A stretch of DNA of 64,000 bases from Symbiodinium natans (GCA_905221605.1 CAJNDS010002557.1:1-64000), one strand, 5' to 3'; counted from the stretch's first letter, positions 21,701 to 30,263 are shown. Made by a program: numbers and translations. The notes: a model not told the origin generated them from the sequence alone.

Positions 21701-24700
21701 CAGGGAACGCGACAACCGCTGAGGTGCCGAGAGCCTGGAATCGACCTCTGCGCTGCAGGGTTTAGGGTTTAGGGTTTAGGGTTTAGGGTTTGGGGTTTAG
21801 GGTTTAGGGTTTAGGGTTTAGGGTTTAGGGTTTAGGGTTTAGGGGATTGGGGTGTAGGGCGTACGATTACCACATGCGTACTTGAAGGCGAATGAACGGA
21901 ATGGAGGCACCTCCTAGGGCCCCGTATAGATGTAGAGACCCAAGGGGGGCGAAAGAAATGCATCAACCCGGAAAATCTGCCTAAACCCTACAGCCTACAC
22001 CCTAAATCCTAAACCCTAACCAAACCCCAAACCCCAAACCCTACTTCAAATTCAGACCCAGCGGCCAGGAGGCCTCCACCCGCCCAACGCGGATCTCCAC
22101 GCCTGGCGATGTGCAGGCCCTGTTTCCTGGTTTAGGGCTAGGGTTTAGGGTTTAGGGTTTAGGGTCTGGGGTCTGGGGTTTAGGGTTTAGGCTTTAGGCT
22201 TTGGGGTTAGGGTTGCGGTGTGAATCGCCTAAGACCGCATCTGTGTTGTTGAGTTCCTGCCCTAAACCCTAAATAAACCCTAATCCCTAAACCCTAAATC
22301 CTGCAACCCTCAAGGCAGACACTCGTTGGGCTTCCTGGTGGTGGGCAGCGGAGTTGCCACAATCAAGCCTAAGCTTAAGCCCCTAAACCCAAAACCCTAA
22401 ACCCTACTCCCTAACCCTAAACCCTAAGCCCCTAAACCCTCGAAGGCCCCTGTCCCCCCACCTGACAACTCGTCCGAGGATTCGATGCAGGTCTCTGGCT
22501 CCTGTTACATCTCAGTGCAGAGGACTACTACTTGCTTAAGAACCCCCAAAACTTACTGTTGGTTAGGAGGGAATGAGGGAATGAGGGCCCTTTGTATACC
22601 CTGTCAGGGATTATGTAGGGTACCATTCCCCCATTCCCTACTAACCAACAGTGAAAAATCATATAAAAAGATAATCCCGATATTACCCTTACAAGGAAGA
22701 ATGTGTTTTTTATTGCTTTTCTTCTATTTATTTTTGTTTAACAAATTTTGTTGGGGGTTCTTAAGCAATTCGTAGATGATATGAAGCCCTTTGACATTGA
22801 ACAAAACTCCTGTACCGTAAAGCATACACACACACATCTTTTAAGCGCACACACACATATATATATATATATTTATTTATTTTCTATGTATATATATATA
22901 ATTATATGTGTGTGTTGATTTATATGCATACACACTTTTTGACATTGATACTCATACTTAGTCTTACTAAAATCGATCTCCGAAACTTCGGCACAACTTC
23001 ACAAGATCCATTTCAGTCCCAAACCAGCAGCGAGCAAACCTCTTGTACTGTGCAGTTGACCGTTTCCTGGTCTAAGTCGACCTGGATCGCCAGGAGCTCC
23101 TGTGTGGCTTATAGGTTTTCTTTGGGGGTGTTTTCGGGTTTCGGATGGGCTCAGAGTTTAGGGCACTGCAGCCCTGAACCTAAACCCTATGAAGCCTTAA
23201 GCATGCTTCTGCCCAAATCCAAGCGATTTGCTGTCGATGGGCGTTTAGGGTTTAGGGTTTAGGGTTTAGGGTTTTGGGGTCGCAATAGCATCTGCATGGT
23301 GATTTGTGTCTCGTCGCAGGAGTCTGGGCCGGAGAAGACTGCTGTACTCTTCTTCCCTAGACCCTAAACCCTAAGCCCTAAACCCAAAACCCTAAACCCT
23401 AAACCCAAAACCCTAAACCCTAGACCGCCGGGATGCCTGTTCCGAGGGCTCCATGGCCTTGAGCAGCTGCAGCAAGCAGTGTGCATCCAGAGCTGCGTAG
23501 TGCAGCTGCGTGTCGGACAGCGGCCTGTCTGTAGGCTGCTGAGGGGGGGGGGGGGTTGGGGTTTAGGGTTTAGGGTTTAAGGCTTAGGGTTTAGGGTTTA
23601 GGGCTTAGGGCTTAGGGTTTAGGGTTTAGGGTTTAGGGTTTAGGGTTTAGGGTTTCGGGGAGTCAACCCCAGGTCTGTTCCCGAACTTGGCGCAAGAGGG
23701 GCTTTCAAGGAGATCCAGTCTCCGCGCGAGGGATTCCTACCGTTTGAGCATTTTCCGGAAGGGTCCTTCCTTGGCCCTAAACCCTAAACCCTAAACCCTA
23801 AACCCTAAACCCTAAACCCTAAACCCTAAACCCTAAACCCTAAACCCTAAACCCTAAACCCTAAACCCTGAACCCTAACTCTAAACACCAAACCCTAAAC
23901 CCTAAACCCTAAACACCAAACCCTAAACCCTAAACCCTAAACCCCTAAACCCTAAACCCTAAACCCTAAACCCTAAACCCCTAAACCCCAAACCCTAAAC
24001 CCTAAACCCTAGTGGAGTTCAAGGCCTCTGCGCCCAGTTCGAGCACTGCTCTGTCTTGTCCAGCTGCTTCTGGAGGAGCTTGGCCACGAGCCTCAGACAG
24101 TTTAGGGTTTAGGGTTTAGGGTTTAGGGTTTAGGGTTTAGGGTTTAGGGTTTAGGGTTTAGGGTTTAGGGTTTGGGGTGTGTTACGTTCTGGGATGCTTC
24201 CCGGGCTCAGGGGCCTCACTTACTTTTTCTAACCGGCCCCTCTGCCCGGGTCGCTCGCAACATCGCGTGGCGGTAAGCCCACCCCAAGCCACCCTGCATA
24301 TTTATGTTAAGGGTTTAGTTCCTAAAGTCTGGTTTTGATTTTTCCCGCGGGGGCATGCTGCACCGTTTCAGCACCGTCCCGATCTGAGCCTCGCGGGGCA
24401 GGGCTGCAAAGAGATGAAGTTGTGGCAAACACTGCCTGAATGTTTTGCCCTCCCTGGACCAAAGCTAGGCTGAGCCGGCATGTGTCTCACAGATTGGTTT
24501 GGGTTACCGTAGGGGTCGCTGCCGCTCGACCGGGCCAGCGTCCCGTCGTGCTTGTTTGAAGGCGTTTGGCATCCTTCGTCTTTACCGTCGACACAAACCG
24601 GTGTGGGTTACTGCAGGGGTACCGCTGCCCCTCGACCGGGCCAGCGTCCCGACACAACCCCACTTGACCAAAACTCGCCGGTGAAAAGGTCGCGGGGGTG

Positions 24701-27700
24701 GCCTTCATCAGAATCGAAACTTTCGAAGCTTTTGGAGGCTGCCAAGGCTCCTGGGAAGCTTCCACGCAGGTTTCAAGGCTTCTGGTCCTGGAGAAGCCCG
24801 AAAAAGCTCAGAAATGGTCTGGGAGGAGTCCAAACAGGCTCAAACATGGTCTGGGACAAGCCCAAAAAAGCTCAGAGCGGTTTGGGAGAAGCCCAAAAGG
24901 TTCAGGCTTGGTCTGAAAGAAGCCAAAACTAGGAGAAGCCCAGCAAGGCTCAGAAATGGTCTGGCACAGACATGGTCTGGGAGAAGCCCAAATAGCTCAG
25001 ACATGGTCCAGGGGGCCGGGGTGGCAATTGTCTTTGTGGGGGGCCGGGTGCACCGGCAATTGTATTGTCTTGGCGGGCCGGGGTGCACCGGCAATTGTCT
25101 TGAGGGGGGCACCGGCAATTGTCTTGGGGGGGGTCGGCAGTTGTCTTGGGGGTGGCCGGGGTGCACCGGCAATTGTCTTGGGTTTAGGGTCTCAACCTTT
25201 GACACTCAAAAGCTCGACCGCCTTGACGGCCAGTGCACGTTCAGTGCTCTCAGGAAACACTCGCGAAGCTCGGACAGCTTCGGGCTCTCAAGTGTTGGCA
25301 GCAAGCCCTCAGCAGGACTTTAGGGTTTGGGGTTGAGGGTTTGGGGTTTGGGGTTGAGGGTTTGGGGTTTGGGGTTTAGGGTTCAGGGTTTGGGATCCTA
25401 CAAACCACCAAGCCCCAAAGCCCCAAATGCCCTCTCAACTCGGTAAACCACCGAAGTTGTACTGTCCTGTAGCCCTAAACATAAACCGTAAAACCTCCAA
25501 ACGCCCGAAGGCCCCAAACGCCCTAAGAACTCTACAAGCACTGTAAAGCAACCCTCCCTGTGAAACCTCTATCCTAACCTATATAGACATGCTACATCTT
25601 CACCCAGCCTCTCTGAACCTAGGAATGCCTGTTTAAAGACATGAAAAACACAGAGGAAGAATTCTACCCCTAAACCCTAAACCCTAAACCCTAAACCCTA
25701 AACCCTAAATTCGCAACTTGCCGGGCCACCCTTTCAGTCCTACTAGCTCTGTTGGGTGCTGCCGCGCCCAAAGCAAGTCCAGGTCCACCTACTCCAGGAG
25801 CTCTGAGAGGTTTAGGGTTTAGGGTTTAGGGTTTAGGGTTTAGGGTTTAGGGTTTAGGGTTTAGGGTTTAGGGTTTAGGGTTTAGGGTTTAGGGTTTAGG
25901 GTTGGGAACTCGGTAAGGTTCTGCACAGGGATAAGAGGTACCCAGTTCCCTGACGGCCAACTAAGAACCCCACTTAACACCTTAAACCCTGAACTCCGAC
26001 ATTCCCGACTCAGAGACCCTAAACACTAAATCCTAAACTCTAAACCCTAAACGCTAAACCCTGAACCCGGGGTACCGCTGGGCTATCAAGACCCTAAACC
26101 TGAACACTAACCCTGAACCCTGAACCGCCTACTGCCTAAACCCTAAACCCTAAACCCTAAACCCTAAACCCTCAACCCCAAGGATCGTAGGCTTGCCCTG
26201 AAGTCGCTTGGCAACTGCGCAGCCCTGAATGTGTAAGCCTTGCATGACAGTGAACCAAGTCAAAGCTCTCACAAGCCCCTTAGGGCTTAGGGCGTAGGGC
26301 TTAGGGCTTAGGGCTTAGGGCTTAGGGTTTAGGGTTTAGGGTTTAGGGTTTAGGGTTTAGGGTTTAGGGTTTGGGTTTAGGGGTCAAAAGCCAAACACAA
26401 GTCAGGCCCGCCAGCGATCGAAGGGCGCCAGCAAAGCAGCCCAGCCGCGGCCAATCAGAGGTGCGGAAGGAAAATCCAATCTGCCCAGGAGCCCTAAACC
26501 CTAAACCCTAAACCCAAACCCTAAACCCTAAACCCCAAACCCTAAACCCTAGACCCTACCACCCTACAACCCTACAACCCTACAACCCGCACCATAAAAC
26601 CTAAACCAGACGCCCCAAACCCGTACAGAAGCCGGGATTTCGGATATGAAGCTTGCAGGGGAATTGCGGCGGTTCTGATAGTTGCGGATTCTGGAATCTT
26701 GTGGGCATATGAAGGGCACGCAGCTTTAGGGACACGCCCCACAGGGCAGAAGTCGTGAAGTCATCCTTGCTTGCGTCTACACCAGTGTGCTTCTAGGCTT
26801 CCATGATGACTGGGCTTGGGGCCCTAAACCCTAAACCCTAAACCCTAAACCGTAAACCCCTAATCATGGCCTTGCGAATGTCGGGCGAGAAGAGGATAGA
26901 CGCCAGATGCCGACGCACTGCCTCCTTGGTTCATGGGTTCCCTACCCCCTAAACCCTAAACCCTAAACCCGAAACCCGAAACCCGAAACCCGAAACCCTA
27001 AACCCTAAACCCTAAACCCTAGGTTCCCCCCGAAATGAAAATAACCTTGATTAGGCTTGATTGTACCGAAAAGTAGCCTTAATCATGGGAGAACCTAGGG
27101 GGGGGGGTTAGTATAGAGGGGGGGGGGGGGGGGTTGTAGGGAAACCCATGATTGGCTCAACTTGGGACTGACCACATGCTCTTGGCAACTCAAAGAAAAG
27201 AGGGCGGTGTGGAGTCCATCTAGCAGGAGCTGCACCCGAAACCCATAAGCCCCCTAAACCCTAAACCCTAAACCCCAAACCCTAAACCCTAAACCCCGAT
27301 GAGGCCCCCAAAGCGCCGTCGAGCATCGGGGTCGAGGGCCTGCGGTCACAGAGCGTTTGCGGAGAAATGGCGAAGTCCACAGGCGCAATAGGGGTTTAGG
27401 GTTTAGGGTTTAGGGTTTGGGGTTTAGGGTTTAGGGTTTAGGGTGACAAAAGCTACCAGATGTGTAGTTCTCTATCTTGGGTTTTGATTGCGGGGGTGTC
27501 CTTTTATGAGGTTCCGTACTATGCAAGGTTCCGTACTATACATAGGCTGTATATAGAACTGCCCATATGCTACCACGCCCCACATAGTCGCAATGAAGCA
27601 GCGGGGCCCTTGTTTTGTTTCCGAGGTCTCATGATCTTGCAGAAGAAGTCGGCAGAAACAAAACTGCACTTGGTTCCCTGAAACTCCATAAGTGCCTCAT

Positions 27701-28565
27701 TTGTTGGGATATCCTGGGTTTCAAGATACATGGTTGCGCTTGGGATTCTTAATAGGGAATATAATAAGGGGTACTATAATCCCTTTTAAGGACGGTTAGT
27801 ATAAGGGCGAAAAATCCCAAGGTTGCGCCTTTGAAGGTTGCTTTTCGCCAGTGGTGTACGTTCAAAGATGGCTGCCATCACCCAAACCCTAAACCCTAAA
27901 CCCTAAACCCTAAACCCTAAACCCTAAACCCCAAACCCCTGGGGCCCGAGCCATGAGATCCCAGATGTGCACCTCGTGCCATACTGCGAACTGCCTTCGC
28001 CAAGCACCGGAAAAAAACTCTTAGGGTTTAGGGTTTAGGGCTTAGGGTTTAGGGTTTAGGGTTCAGGGTTTAGGGTTTAGGGTTTAGGGTTTAGGGAGCA
28101 GCTTATATGAGGTAGAGCGAGGTACTCTTACAACTAAAACACCCTGCTGCCTCACACATCCAAGGGCTTGCTGAGGACACAAAAAAAACACTTCAAGCCC
28201 AACGCCTTACGGTCAGGGTGCAAGAAGGCACACATCCTGCCGTGGTGGGTAATATACGGGTTACCTCCCCTATGGTCCCTATACAAATAGACGATCAAAG
28301 GCCCCCTGCTGCAAGCCCTATGTCCAATGGGGGGGGGGGGGGGTGTGCAAGGGGGGTATGATACCCTATGACTTAACAATCACATCCTCGAAGCCTAAAC
28401 CCTAAACCCTAAACCCTAAAGCCTAAAGCCTAAACCCTAAACCCTAAACCCTAAACCCCATACACTTCGAAAAGCGCGAACAAGCTGCAGGATGGAGATC
28501 CCGAAGGTGTGCGGTGGCCATTCCGCATCCAAGCCAACAACGTTCGAGGAGGTGAGGATCTTCAC
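18717..28565 (-). CDS. Split gene: DEDDy 3'-5' exonuclease fused to EMAPII-like tRNA-binding domain
   Basis: Domain-bearing exons lie in the right order on the minus strand. DEDD motif I (VVGLDAEWPP...ISILQL) is at 28.5 kb, motif II (GFSFRTSDWPRL) at 26.4 kb, and the LDK...SNWAQRPLS..QLHYAALDAH block with motif III at 24.03 and 23.44 kb. These match the RNase D/EXD/Mut-7 group, which trims RNA or DNA 3' ends with two metal ions. Downstream exons carry VEIRVGRVEASWPL, VSLGSYGQRQLVQG and TGQRVFVICNV, the successive blocks of the EMAPII/ARC1 tRNA-binding fold. A job in tRNA or small-RNA 3' trimming is inferred. Phases chain exactly through five exons: 24355-24403, 24026-24091, 23437-23524, 23293-23338, 22323-22368 and into 22058-22119. 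Helical exons up to 32.3 kb may be its N-terminus. Some exons are surely missing. Confidence 0.7.
18845..18895. repeat. CCCTAAA array
   Basis: Seven CCCTAAA units, opposite in orientation to the 18607-18682 array. Confidence 0.9.
18960..20280. other. Intronic or intergenic stretch, no exon called
   Basis: Contains a T-rich tract (19018-19055), TTTAGGG and CCCTAAA patches (19125-19160, 19345-19410, 19586-19665) and a family-1 inverted repeat (19668-19772). The unique sequence at 19985-20280 has an open minus frame ending DFPPRQGAFSWKDVWV that I could not place. Confidence 0.4.
19668..19772. mobile_element. MITE-like inverted repeat, family 1 copy b
   Basis: CATGGGTACGTACATATAAGTAG on the left faces CTACGTATAGGTACCCATGAAC on the right with several mismatches. 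It shares the words TAACTATGG and CCATGAAC.TTCAAG with the 7.3-kb copy. Confidence 0.6.
20286..20460. repeat. CCCTAAA array
   Basis: About twenty-five CCCTAAA or CCCCAAA units. It ends directly at the 5' splice site side of the exon at 20466-20564. Confidence 0.95.
20466..20564 (-). CDS. Exon: tRNA-binding domain, V.VICN block
   Basis: 99 nt with the acceptor CCCTCGAG and a GTTCTTT donor beside the array. It reads LPVSTGQRVFVICNVVSMEF, then PDLPSLFW. It aligns by eye with the EMAPII strand G..V.V(V/I)CNLKP......S.G. CCCTAAA units on the left and TTTAGGG units on the right (20588) give the usual polarity. Confidence 0.6.
20588..20660. repeat. TTTAGGG array
   Basis: Nine TTTAGGG units, then degenerate GGGTTGAGG variants to about 20780. 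Inverted relative to the array on the other side of the exon. Confidence 0.95.
20884..20953 (-). CDS. Exon: tRNA-binding domain, V.LG...R.LV.G block
   Basis: After CCAATCCCAG the frame reads VSLGSYGQRQLVQGCPGPIR. It corresponds to the EMAPII segment (V/I)D(V/L)G...R.V.SGL. The donor is probably GTCTCG near 20883. CCCTAAA units lie on the left and G-rich TTAGGG variants on the right. Confidence 0.6.
21050..21275. repeat. Poly-T/poly-G and degenerate TTTAGGG tract
   Basis: T and G homopolymer runs at 21054-21083 and 21245-21267 frame degenerate TTTAGGG units. No coding sequence seen here or in the unique stretch to 21550. Confidence 0.8.
21556..21648. repeat. CCCTAAA array
   Basis: Thirteen near-perfect CCCTAAA units left of the island at 21662-21752. 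Confidence 0.95.
21662..21752 (-). CDS. Probable exon of the exonuclease/tRNA-binding gene
   Basis: 91 nt between CCCTGCAG and a GTACTCC donor. One frame reads GTSAVVAFPGAAVAAPEEPS and ends SIL, which could lead into VSLGSYG. A second frame is also open, and the phase to the neighbours is not settled. Confidence 0.4.
21762..21845. repeat. TTTAGGG array
   Basis: About eleven TTTAGGG units starting 10 nt outside the acceptor of the preceding exon. Confidence 0.95.
22058..22119 (-). CDS. Exon: start of the tRNA-binding domain
   Basis: 62 nt with the acceptor AGGAAACAG|G and a GT donor, whose first TAGGG lies 14 nt inside the intron. The frame reads SPGVEIRVGRVEASWPL, matching the first strand of EMAPII-type domains (LD(I/L)RVG.(I/V)). 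The entry phase fits the exon at 22323-22368. Confidence 0.6.
22323..22368 (-). CDS. Linker exon, exonuclease/tRNA-binding gene
   Basis: 46 nt after AAGCTTAG, reading LIVATPLPTTRKPN, with a GTGTCTG donor. Short and Pro/Thr-rich, as expected of an interdomain linker. It fits the phase of both neighbours. Confidence 0.45.
22532..22768. mobile_element. Nested palindromes (MITE inside MITE)
   Basis: Outer arms TTGCTTAAGAACCCCCAA (22532-22549) and its exact complement (22751-22768) enclose an inner palindrome: 22555-22575 against 22632-22652, ACTGTTGGTTAGGAGGGAATG with one mismatch. A related outer pair occurs at 62933-63032. Confidence 0.7.
22826..22930. repeat. CA/TA microsatellites
   Basis: CACACA, TATATA and TTTATT runs. 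No coding sequence. Confidence 0.85.
23293..23338 (-). CDS. Linker exon, exonuclease/tRNA-binding gene
   Basis: 46 nt after GAGTACAGCAG, reading SSPAQTPATRHKSPC. It is in phase with the exonuclease exon before it and the linker exon after it. The donor is a non-canonical GA. The call rests mainly on phase and position. Confidence 0.4.
23437..23524 (-). CDS. Exon: exonuclease motif III (DEDDy)
   Basis: 88 nt reading PLSDTQLHYAALDAHCLLQL then LKAMEPSEQ. YAALDA is the DEDDy motif III with its catalytic Tyr and Asp. The acceptor is CTACAGACAG|G after a long C tract. The donor is CAG|GCATCC, and the first TAGGG is 14 nt inside the intron. Joined to the exon at 24026-24091 it restores the family's W..RPLS..Q..YAA.DA run without gap. 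Confidence 0.8.
23570..23657. repeat. TTTAGGG array (3' side of intron 23525-24025)
   Basis: About a dozen TTTAGGG/CTTAGGG units on the plus strand, hence CCCTAAA in the transcript. Confidence 0.95.
23775..24011. repeat. CCCTAAA array (5' side of intron 23525-24025)
   Basis: More than thirty units with CCCCTAAA and CACCAAA variants, ending 14 nt from the 5' splice site of the exon at 24026. Confidence 0.95.
24026..24091 (-). CDS. Exon: exonuclease LDK...SNW block
   Basis: 66 nt reading LVAKLL then QKQLDKTEQCSNWAQ, the helix before motif III in RNase D-type enzymes (LV..LLGK.LDK..Q.S.W). The acceptor GTCTGAG|G lies 10 nt from the TTTAGGG array. The donor is GAG|GCCTTG, a GC site. Confidence 0.8.
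24101..24178. repeat. TTTAGGG array
   Basis: About eleven perfect units beginning 10 nt outside the 3' splice site of the exon at 24026-24091. Confidence 0.95.
24355..24403 (-). CDS. Probable exonuclease exon
   Basis: 49 nt after a textbook CTCTTTGCAG acceptor, reading LPREAQIGTVLKRCS and ending at a GC donor. Its end phase fits the exon at 24026-24091. Confidence 0.5.
24495..24651. repeat. Direct repeat pair
   Basis: Two about 50-bp copies (near 24495-24545 and 24599-24651) sharing GTGGGTTAC.G.AGGGGT.CC-type sequence and ending CGACCGGGCCAGCGTCCCG. Probably intronic. Confidence 0.7.
24790..25012. repeat. 33-bp minisatellite
   Basis: About seven degenerate copies of a unit containing GGAGAAGCCCAAAA and GCTCAGA.ATGGTCTG. 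One plus frame gives an 11-residue repeat (LGEAQKSS-like). Because the period is a multiple of three, the open frame is a by-product. Confidence 0.8.
25013..25185. repeat. GGCCGGGGTGCACCGGCAATTGTCTTG minisatellite
   Basis: About six copies of a 25-33 bp unit with the core CACCGGCAATTGTCTTG, directly adjoining the 33-bp array. Confidence 0.85.
25222..25307 (-). CDS. Probable exon of the exonuclease gene
   Basis: 86 nt between CCTGCTGAG|G and a GC donor. It reads TLESPKLSELRECFLRALNV then HWPS. It lies between motif II and motif III exons but its phase does not match the next assigned exon, so one exon may be missing. Confidence 0.45.
25668..25709. repeat. CCCTAAA array
   Basis: Six units, ending 14 nt inside the GC donor of the exon at 25722. 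Confidence 0.95.
25722..25802 (-). CDS. Probable exon of the exonuclease gene
   Basis: 81 nt between CCTCTCAG and GCAAGTTGCG (GC donor, first TAGGG 14 nt inside). Only one frame is open: PGVGGPGLALGAAAPNRASR. Low-complexity composition; its place in the domain is unclear. Confidence 0.45.
25810..25903. repeat. TTTAGGG array
   Basis: Thirteen perfect units starting 8 nt outside the acceptor of the exon at 25722-25802. Confidence 0.95.
26181..26224 (-). CDS. Probable small exon
   Basis: About 44 nt after ACACATTCAG|G, with frames reading WLRSCQATSGQAYDP (in phase with the motif II exon) or AAQLPSDFRASLRS. The donor is not resolved. Confidence 0.3.
26281..26378. repeat. CTTAGGG/TTTAGGG array
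   Basis: Runs of CTTAGGG followed by TTTAGGG, showing regional homogenisation of a variant unit. Confidence 0.95.
26399..26480 (-). CDS. Exon: exonuclease motif II
   Basis: 82 nt after TCCTGGGCAG, reading IGFSFRTSDWPRLGCFAGAL then RSLAGLT. The G(F)....D...L pattern is DEDD motif II with its catalytic Asp. Here the arrays have the opposite polarity (TTTAGGG left, CCCTAAA right on the plus strand), an exception to the usual rule. Confidence 0.65.
27306..27339 (-). CDS. Probable small exonuclease exon
   Basis: 34 nt between GTGACCGCAG|G and a GC donor whose first TAGGG is exactly 14 nt inside. It reads ALDPDARRRFG. It lies between motif I and motif II exons. Confidence 0.4.
27741..27819. mobile_element. 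MITE-like inverted repeat, family 2 copy c
   Basis: TGGGATTCTTAATAGG on the left and a CGAAAAATCCCA end on the right. It shares the GGGGTACTATAATCCC loop and the GGAC..TTAGTATAAGGG words with the other copies. Confidence 0.55.
28482..28565 (-). CDS. Exon: exonuclease motif I
   Basis: After GATGTTGAAG|G the minus frame reads VVGLDAEWPPHTFGISILQL. The D-x-E pair is the DEDD motif I, and the following I(S/C).LQ(L/I) is typical of RNase D/EXD proteins. The donor lies near the end of the island and is not fixed. CCCTAAA left, TTTAGGG right. Confidence 0.7.
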
Positions 28566-28589
28566 CTTCAACATCTGGGTTTTGGGGTG

Positions 28590-28820
28590 GGGTTTAGGGT
28601 TTAGGGTTTAGGGTTTAGGGTTTAGGGTTTAGGGTTTAGGGTTTAGGGTTTAGGGTTTAGGGTTTAGGGTTTAGGGTTAGGTTTAGGGTTTAGGGTTTAG
28701 GGTTTAGGGTTTAGGGTTTAGGGTTTAGGGTTTAGGGTTTAGGGTTTAGGGTTTAGGGTTTAGGGTTTAGGGTTTAGGGTTTAGGGTTTAGGGTTTAGGG
28801 TTTAGGGTTTAGGGTTTAGG
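28590..28820. repeat. Long TTTAGGG array
   Basis: More than thirty perfect TTTAGGG units with a single TTAGG slip. It starts about 25 nt outside the acceptor of the motif I exon and ends at an inverted-repeat element. Confidence 0.97.
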
Positions 28821-28821
28821 G

Positions 28822-28908
28822 GTCAAAATGATGATCCCTTTTGGGGTACCGGAAATATTCGGTGTCGTATTAGAATAGGGATCCAAAAAAAGGGACCATC
28901 ATTTCGAC
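28822..28908. mobile_element. MITE-like inverted repeat
   Basis: GTCAAAATGATGATCCCTTTT (from 28822) faces AAAGGGACCATCATTTCGAC (to 28908). The loop contains GGTACCGGAAATATTC. A looser relative with TATGGTCCCCTTTTGGGTACC is at 53.77 kb. Confidence 0.65.
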
Positions 28909-29261
28909 AACCACCCATCTGAGTCTCGAAACTTAAGACACTGAAAGCGGGGCTCTTCCTGGCGCCGCCATGCCTTCCATGCCGGCCTAAACCCTGAACC
29001 CTGAACCCTGAACCCTGAACCCTGAAGGTCCCTAAACCCTAAGCCCTAAACCCGAAGCCCTAAACCCTAAACCCTAAACCCGAAACCCTAAACCCTAAAC
29101 CCACACACCTAAACCCTAAACCCACACACCTAAACCCACACAGGGACCCTAAGTTAGCACCACCCCCACCCCCCCCCGGTAGGGCCGAGAAACTGAATGC
29201 TTCAGGTCTTCCGCCTTCTGGAAAAGCTGCACCGGTACCTATACTGAACTTGGAATCCTAA

Positions 29262-29410
29262 ACCCTAAACCCCAAACCCCAAACCCTAAACCCCAAACCC
29301 TAAACCCTAAACCCTAAACCCTAAACCCTCAACCCTAACCCCTAACCCCTAACCCCTAAACCCTAAACCCTAAACCCTAAACCCTAAACTCCGAATCCTA
29401 AACCCTAAAC
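29262..29410. repeat. CCCTAAA array
   Basis: CCCTAAA and CCCCAAA units with a short CCCCTAA run, followed after a 100-bp unique island by a TTTAGGG array at 29510-29640. Confidence 0.95.
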
Positions 29411-29773
29411 CCTAAAATCAAAAAGTTTTTCCAAGTATCCCCAAGGAACTTGGAGTTGGAGCGTGGGGATATGGAACCTGCGCCCACTCCAGGGGTTGAG
29501 GGGTGGGGGTTTAGGGTTTAGGGTTTAGGGTTTAGGGTTTAGGGTTTAGGGTTTAGGGTTTAGGGTTTAGGGTTTAGGGCTTGAGGGTTTAGGGGTTGAG
29601 GGTTTAGGGGTTGAGGGTTTAGGGTTTAGGGTTTAGAGTTCCGGGTGATACAAGAGATCTCTCCCCCCTACCCCGAACCCCCGAATCATCGTCAAGTCCC
29701 CCCAGACGAGCTCTCTCGCTCTAAACCCTAAACCCTAAATCCTAAACCCTAAAGCCTAAACCGTGCACGGAGC

Positions 29774-29853
29774 CTTGCAGACCAGGCAGGCCAATGCAAC
29801 GGCCCTGGGCCATTGGAGTGCCTCGGCAAGCAACAAGCATCCGTTCCGCGAAA
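29774..29853 (-). CDS. Probable exon, N-terminal part of the exonuclease gene
   Basis: 80 nt between GTCAACTCCAG and a GC donor (AAG|GCTCCG). It reads NGCLLLAEALQWPRAVALAC, a hydrophobic helix-like stretch. Other frames and the plus strand are open too, so the call rests on splice signals and neighbours. Confidence 0.35.
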
Positions 29854-30125
29854 CTGGAGTTGACGGCTTAGGGTTTAGGCTTTAGGGTTTAGGGTTTAAA
29901 GTAAGTTTAGGGTTTAAGGAAATGAAGCAACTTAAGTTGATTTATCATGATACTGACCCCGCCTAAAACCCTCAACTAACACCCAAACCCCTCAGCCTCA
30001 AACACTAAAACCTAAACCCTGAAACCCTCAACCCCTAAAACTCTCAAACCCTAAATTCGAAACCCTAAAACCCTCAAGCCCTAAAACCCTCAAGCCCTAA
30101 CACCCAAACCCTCAAGCCCTAAAAC

Positions 30126-30232
30126 CCTAACCCTAAACCCTAAACCCTAAACCCTAAACCCTAAACCCTAAACCCTAAACCCTAAACCCTAAACCCTAAA
30201 CCCTAAACCCTAAACCCTAAACCCTAAACCCC
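30126..30232. repeat. CCCTAAA array
   Basis: About fifteen perfect units preceded by degenerate CCCTAAAA/CCCTCAA units from 29960. Confidence 0.95.
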
Positions 30233-30263
30233 CCAAAAAACCCTAAAACCCTCCCTCGGCTGC

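Larger units (their letters stand above)
23525..24025 (-). other. GC-AG intron bounded by inverted telomeric arrays
   Basis: This 501-bp intron is fixed by protein homology on both sides. In transcript order it is GC donor, 14 nt, about thirty TTTAGGG units, a 110-nt GC-rich spacer, about a dozen CCCTAAA units, a C-rich tract and the AG acceptor. The two arrays are complementary and could hold the splice sites together. Confidence 0.75.

Noticed and set aside
22075-22130. Plus-strand exon reading STRPTRISTPGDVQALFPG
   Set aside because: The minus strand of the same island has matching splice signals, phase with neighbours and the EMAPII VEIRVGRV block.
23660-23765. Open 35-40 codon frame in the spacer of the telomere-bounded intron
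   Set aside because: It lies between two exons whose protein blocks join directly, so it should be intronic; open frames of this length are common in GC-rich islands.
28470-28585. Plus-strand exon with GTGAGG donor
   Set aside because: The complementary strand encodes the exonuclease motif I, which is far more specific evidence.
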